From JBBRXJ01 sp038248505 (GTDB lineage: Bacteria; Bacteroidota; Bacteroidia; Bacteroidales; JBBRXJ01): a stretch of DNA of 20,119 nucleotides. Position numbers and translations under genes: made by a program. The DNA lies in assembly GCA_038248505.1 (NCBI GenBank), contig JBBRXJ010000067.1, forward strand, positions 1-20,119, in the 5' to 3' direction. Position 1 is the stretch's first letter. Every line of letters begins with the position of its first letter. Shown here piece after piece: positions 17,038 to 20,119 of the stretch. The notes under the pieces are model-generated. The model was not told where the DNA came from and searched no databases. It saw only the letters and a program-made list of their open reading frames with translations.

Positions 17038-18465
17038 TCAGTATTTGCTAATAAAATCATGGAGCAATCTAACGCATACCCCCGTTCCTCCTTTGCCTCT
17101 ATAACTGTCGTTTTCCTTAATGAATGCTACACCCGCAATATCTAAATGAATAAACGGATAATCGGTAAAATGTTCTAAAAACTTGCCTGCTGTGATAGCT
17201 CCTGCATATTTACCCCCAACGTTTTTTAAGTCGGCAATGGGTGATTTGATATCATCTGCATACTCAGCCCAGAAGGGAAATTCAGCAATACGCTCATGAA
17301 CCATATCTCCACTTTGTTTTAGTTTGTTGAACGTTTTTTCAGGAGCATTACCCATACCTACCATGCCCTGTTTGCCTATAGCAGCGGCAGCTGAACCTGT
17401 AAGTGTTGCAATGTTAATGACTAATTCGGGTTTGTATTTTTTAGCATAGCTGAGCGCATCGGCAAGAATCATGCGGCCTTCTGCATCGGTGTTTAGAACT
17501 TCAACACTCGTGCCGTCATACATTTTTATAATATCGCCAGGGGTATATGCATTACCATCAGGTCTATTGTCGGTTGAGGGTATAAGACCAATTACATGAA
17601 CCGGGATTTTGTTTTTTGCAATGGCATACAATGTGGCAGCAACAGCAGCGGCTCCACTCATATCCGATTTCATATAATCCATACTATCACCCGTTGGTTT
17701 TAAACTGAGTCCCCCAGTATCAAAGGTTATGCCTTTGCCAACTAATATGAGTGGCTTTTTGTTTTTAGGATTGGATGGTTTCCATTCAAGGATGCAAAAC
17801 CGAGGAGGATCTATGCTTCCTCGGTTTACTGCCAAGATACCTCCCATTTTTAAACTCTCAATTTTCTTCTTATCAAATACTTCAACTTTAAAACCAGCTA
17901 TTTTCCCCATCTTTTTAATTTCTTCGGCTAGCTTTGGTGCATTAAGAAACATGACGGGCTCATTTATTAAATCTCTTGCCATAAACACTGCATCAACTGT
18001 ATTTTTAAGAGAATCTAATGTAGATTGATTGAACAGCTGAGAATGCACTTTTAACATTTTTACACTACATTTTTTATCGTCGGATTTTGAAAGATACTTC
18101 AAAAACTGATAAGAAGAAAGCAGCATTCCTTCAATAAATGCGAGGGACATGGTGGCATCCCATCCATTAATTATTTGCAGAGATACTTCTTTTTCTTTGT
18201 TATGATTTAATTGTTTTAGTAGGCTGTTACCTTGTTTACGGGCAGACTCTAATGAAGGCGTTTTGCCCTTTTTGCTCTCCGAAACAATAATGTAAAGACT
18301 ATTTTTAAACCGATTTATTTCGATACAATGTTCTTTGTTTTTTATCTTTTTCTCAGTAAAAAGTAGTTCTTCCTTACTAAGTATCTTTGTAAGATCTTTG
18401 ACACTATTCATCAATAGAATCAGTGATTCACTACTTGCAGTTTTTGAAATTTTCACCTCTATCAT
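17038..18465 (-). CDS. M17 leucyl aminopeptidase
   Basis: This is a cytoplasmic di-metal aminopeptidase (PepA/LAP family) that trims N-terminal residues from peptides, usually as a hexamer. The 475 residues include a poorly conserved N-terminal domain (about 1-155) and the conserved catalytic domain. Metal ligands are K244 and D249 in VGKGITFDTGG, D268 in KSDMSGAA, and D327 and E329 in NTDAEGRMILADAL. Catalytic K256 (SLKPTGD) and R331 are also present. PSTDNRPDGNAYTPGDI is the expected neighbouring stretch. No signal peptide is visible. It lies between the EamA-type gene (94 bases upstream) and pdxA (74 bases downstream) without a clear functional tie. Some family members also bind DNA; nothing here tests that. 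Confidence 0.95.
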   Translation of the reverse strand: MIEVKISKTASSESLILLMNSVKDLTKILSKEELLFTEKKIKNKEHCIEINRFKNSLYIIVSESKKGKTPSLESARKQGNSLLKQLNHNKEKEVSLQIINGWDATMSLAFIEGMLLSSYQFLKYLSKSDDKKCSVKMLKVHSQLFNQSTLDSLKNTVDAVFMARDLINEPVMFLNAPKLAEEIKKMGKIAGFKVEVFDKKKIESLKMGGILAVNRGSIDPPRFCILEWKPSNPKNKKPLILVGKGITFDTGGLSLKPTGDSMDYMKSDMSGAAAVAATLYAIAKNKIPVHVIGLIPSTDNRPDGNAYTPGDIIKMYDGTSVEVLNTDAEGRMILADALSYAKKYKPELVINIATLTGSAAAAIGKQGMVGMGNAPEKTFNKLKQSGDMVHERIAEFPFWAEYADDIKSPIADLKNVGGKYAGAITAGKFLEHFTDYPFIHLDIAGVAFIKENDSYRGKGGTGVCVRLLHDFISKY

Positions 18466-18559
18466 ATTCTTTGAAGTTTATTATTTATAAAGCTTTTTTT
18501 GCTCTCAGCAATCCATATCTATAATTCAATATCATTATTCCTCACTACGCCGAGGTGGA

Positions 18560-19477
18560 TCACACCTCTCTATTCCGTTTCGCAAATCGAATCACCAAAA
18601 TTGCACCCGTAATTACCAATGCAGCCCCTAGGAGTGTTAAAATAGAAAAGTTTTCCTGATCAATATTTTTTACATCTAAATAATTTATGAGCGCCATACT
18701 TGCAAAAGTAATAATTGGATTTAAACAAAGAATAATACTTGCAACATTTGCTTCCACATATTTAATGCCCGCCGAAATAAAACCATATGATACAAGGGTA
18801 TTTAAGCCAAGAAATAGTAATAGTGCCCAACCAATATTGGGTAAGTTTGTAAATGTTCCAAAGTGTACAAAAGGTATTAATACCAAACTAGGTAATCCGT
18901 AAATTACAAGATTCATTTGTTGTGTATCGTAGCGTTTAACCAATTTCTTTTGAATTACGGCATAAACAGTCCATCCTAGGGCAGCAATAATAGTGAATAA
19001 AATACCCAGATTGAATGTCCTCGTGTCTTTCATTAGTAAGTTCAATTGTCGCTCATAAAACAGCGCCATACCAGAGAGGCTAACAACAAAGCCAATAGCC
19101 TGATAGCGGTTTATTTTTTCTTTAAATACAATAAAACCAGATAGGGCAAAAAATACAGGCCCCAATGTAATAAAGACTTGCGTGGTATTCGGTGTGGTAT
19201 AAATAACTCCCAATACAATGCAGATATAATTTACCATGAGCGCAATAGTGCCAGCTATTAGTAATAATGGTGGATGTAGCAGAATTTTAAATTTTGCAGG
19301 GTCTTTAATTAAAAACCAGACGCTAAGTAATATAAAACTTAATGTAAATCGGAACCACACTACTGTTAGTGGGGCTACAGAAACAGAAGACAGTTTAAGA
19401 GCAATTACCACAAAACTCCAACACAATCCAGCGATGGCAACATATAAAAGACCCCTATATTCTTGTTGTTTTATCAT
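18560..19477 (-). CDS. DMT-superfamily (EamA-type) transporter
   Basis: This is a 305-residue integral inner-membrane protein. The sequence shows about ten hydrophobic segments arranged as two five-helix EamA repeats. The first repeat begins GLLYVAIAGLCWSFVVIALK and holds the family-typical PLTVVWFRF. The second begins LGILFTIIAALGWTVYAVIQKK near residue 153. The C-terminus is short and basic (RFAKRNREV), as expected for a cytoplasmic tail. EamA proteins export or import small metabolites such as amino acids or purines, but substrate cannot be assigned from sequence, and the neighbours give no hint. A hairpin lies four bases before the ATG. A second weak hairpin (18552-18568) overlaps the stop codon but has no T-run. 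Confidence 0.9.
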   Translation of the reverse strand: MIKQQEYRGLLYVAIAGLCWSFVVIALKLSSVSVAPLTVVWFRFTLSFILLSVWFLIKDPAKFKILLHPPLLLIAGTIALMVNYICIVLGVIYTTPNTTQVFITLGPVFFALSGFIVFKEKINRYQAIGFVVSLSGMALFYERQLNLLMKDTRTFNLGILFTIIAALGWTVYAVIQKKLVKRYDTQQMNLVIYGLPSLVLIPFVHFGTFTNLPNIGWALLLFLGLNTLVSYGFISAGIKYVEANVASIILCLNPIITFASMALINYLDVKNIDQENFSILTLLGAALVITGAILVIRFAKRNREV

Positions 19478-19690
19478 TTTGGCTGCAATTTATATAAATG
19501 TTCGCAGCATTTATTGGAGGACTTGTGTATTTGTGGTTTATTATTTGTAATTACTTCGGATAATACTTATATCTGTGATGAACTTAAACCTGTAAATCAA
19601 TATATATGAATATTATAAAATTAAAATGTATGCGTAAATTGCTAGATGTAAAACTACCTGTGTTTGTATTATACCTTTTATTAGTACTAA
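19478..19690. other. Intergenic region between the EamA-type gene and the IS1380 end
   Basis: Apart from the hairpin next to the EamA-type start, the region holds only one short plus-strand open frame (from 19606), which continues into the putative insertion-sequence end. No RNA gene or clear EamA promoter box was recognised. Confidence 0.5.
19482..19508 (-). promoter_or_regulatory. Hairpin just ahead of the EamA-type start codon
   Basis: GCTGC (19482-19486) pairs with GCAGC (19504-19508), and the interior holds the perfect 12-base palindrome ATTTATATAAAT. In the minus-strand transcript the stem ends four bases before the ATG at 19477, so it could influence initiation. There is no recognised riboswitch. 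Confidence 0.35.
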
Positions 19691-19710
19691 CCCAGAAGTC
19701 GCAGACTTAA
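19606..19710 (+). CDS. Possible 34-codon ORF running into the IS1380 end
   Basis: ATG 19606 to TAA 19708-19710 encodes 34 residues: a basic start (IKLKCMRKLLDVK) followed by a hydrophobic run (LPVFVLYLLLVL) and then TQKSQT. The pattern resembles an N-terminal signal or anchor. The last six codons fall inside the presumed end of the insertion sequence, so this may be the 5' stub of a gene cut by the insertion rather than a true small protein. It could equally be chance in AT-rich DNA. Confidence 0.22.
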   Translation: MNIIKLKCMRKLLDVKLPVFVLYLLLVLTQKSQT

Positions 19711-19722
19711 CGAAAAAAATAT

Positions 19723-19751
19723 TATAACTAATTATAAATAAATTAGTTATA
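19723..19751. repeat. Perfect 11-base inverted repeat in the IS leader
   Basis: TATAACTAATT (19723-19733) and AATTAGTTATA (19741-19751) are exact reverse complements around the seven-base spacer ATAAATA. The right arm overlaps the first two bases of the -7 box at 19750-19757. Such a position fits an operator or a transcript hairpin limiting transposase expression, but this is inference. Confidence 0.6.
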
Positions 19752-19757
19752 TCTTTG
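19750..19757 (+). promoter_or_regulatory. Bacteroidota -7 box of the IS1380 transposase
   Basis: TATCTTTG matches TAnnTTTG exactly, 52 bases before the transposase ATG at 19810. No -33 TTTG is seen because the expected position lies in the inverted repeat. Confidence 0.45.
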
Positions 19758-19809
19758 ATAGTATCACCGAAAAGATAATATTTGCAACAGCAACAGCAAA
19801 TAAACTATC

Positions 19810-20119
19810 ATGGATAAAATCACACAATCTTCAAATAACATCACCCCTTTTGGCGGATTAAATTTTATATATAACGCTATACACCACGCCGGTATTGATA
19901 ATTTCTAGATAAGCAAATTGGAAACCGTAGCGTATTAGCACGTTATTCTTATTCAGATGTTGTGTTATCCTTATTGGGTAATTCGTTATGCCAGGGAGAT
20001 TACATCTCCGATTTAGAGCATCTAAAAAAGAAATTTCACAAACAGTTTTAATAAATTCCTTCGCCCGACACAGTAGAATACCTATGTCAGGAATTAAAAA
20101 CAACCACAACTACTCATGT
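19810..20119 (+). pseudogene. IS1380-family transposase, frameshifted N-terminal part
   Basis: The ATG opens MDKITQSSNNITPFGGLNF, where ITPFGGLNF is the usual N-terminal signature of IS1380 transposases. The frame closes at TAG 19906-19908 after 32 codons. The similarity resumes in another frame from 19905 (LDKQIGNRSVLARYSYSD, then LLGNSLCQGDYISDLEHLK), as if one T had been lost from the T-run at 19902-19904. That second frame contains two adjacent TAA codons (20049-20054) and then continues with IPSPDTVEYLCQELK, again typical of the family. One frameshift and two stops make this a non-functional copy, unless the assembly is wrong. The catalytic region lies beyond the window. The -1 step at AATTTCTAG could in principle be recoded, but the double stop argues against a working protein. 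Confidence 0.85.

Larger units (their letters stand above)
19691..20119 (+). mobile_element. IS1380-family insertion sequence, left part (partial)
   Basis: The region from about 19691 (CCCAGAAGTCGCAGAC) to the window edge holds a promoter, a palindrome and the start of an IS1380-type transposase frame. The left boundary is a guess, from the change in sequence character and the distance to the transposase. The opposite inverted repeat is outside the window, so neither boundary nor target duplication can be confirmed. Confidence 0.45.

Noticed and set aside
18552..18568. GAGGTG/CACCTC hairpin at the end of the EamA-type gene as a terminator
   Set aside because: The six-base stem overlaps the stop codon and no T-run follows on the minus strand.
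19858..20109. An 83-codon minus-strand frame inside the IS1380 region
   Set aside because: The opposite strand carries clear transposase similarity in two frames, so this is a shadow.
1..20119. CRISPR arrays, tRNA or rRNA genes, toxin-antitoxin pairs, phage or defence genes
   Set aside because: I saw no regularly spaced repeats, no tRNA-like CCA ends or cloverleaf, and no such gene families in either strand.

Overview
The window is AT-rich chromosomal DNA from a member of the Bacteroidota. Three things point there: a full-length SprA (the type IX secretion outer-membrane translocon, known only from this phylum), a secreted enzyme with a type A T9SS sorting tail, and repeated matches to the Bacteroidota -7 promoter box TAnnTTTG ahead of genes. 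Shine-Dalgarno sites are largely absent. The genus cannot be read from the sequence.

Layout. The left edge (2-178) is the C-terminal end of an IS1595-family transposase, followed by about 360 gene-free bases. A plus-strand group (578-5702) holds a periplasmic DUF5106/TlpA-type thioredoxin-fold protein, carA, an unrecognised outer-membrane beta-barrel-like protein, and a GH88-type glycosidase with an Ig-like domain and a T9SS tail. A bidirectional hairpin terminator at 5718-5750 separates it from a convergent minus-strand series. Read in the direction of transcription, that series is an EamA-type transporter, leucyl aminopeptidase, pdxA, malic enzyme, ruvA, sprA and gcvH. The right edge (from about 19690) is the 5' end of a broken IS1380-family transposase.

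How the genes fit together. Most are housekeeping: carbamoyl-phosphate synthesis, pyridoxal phosphate synthesis, Holliday-junction processing, the glycine cleavage carrier, peptide turnover and malate decarboxylation. Two belong to one export route: SprA is the pore of the T9SS, and the GH88-type enzyme carries the tail this route recognises. The order ruvA-sprA-gcvH is one I recall from other Bacteroidota, so the block is probably ancestral, with insertion-sequence remnants on both sides.

I do not see a new defence, CRISPR, phage or biosynthetic system. The points most worth a second look are the predicted extracellular GH88-type enzyme, a basic beta-rich insert in SprA, the non-ATG starts of sprA and the glycosidase gene, a stand-alone malic enzyme, and the damaged IS1380 copy with a palindrome over its promoter.
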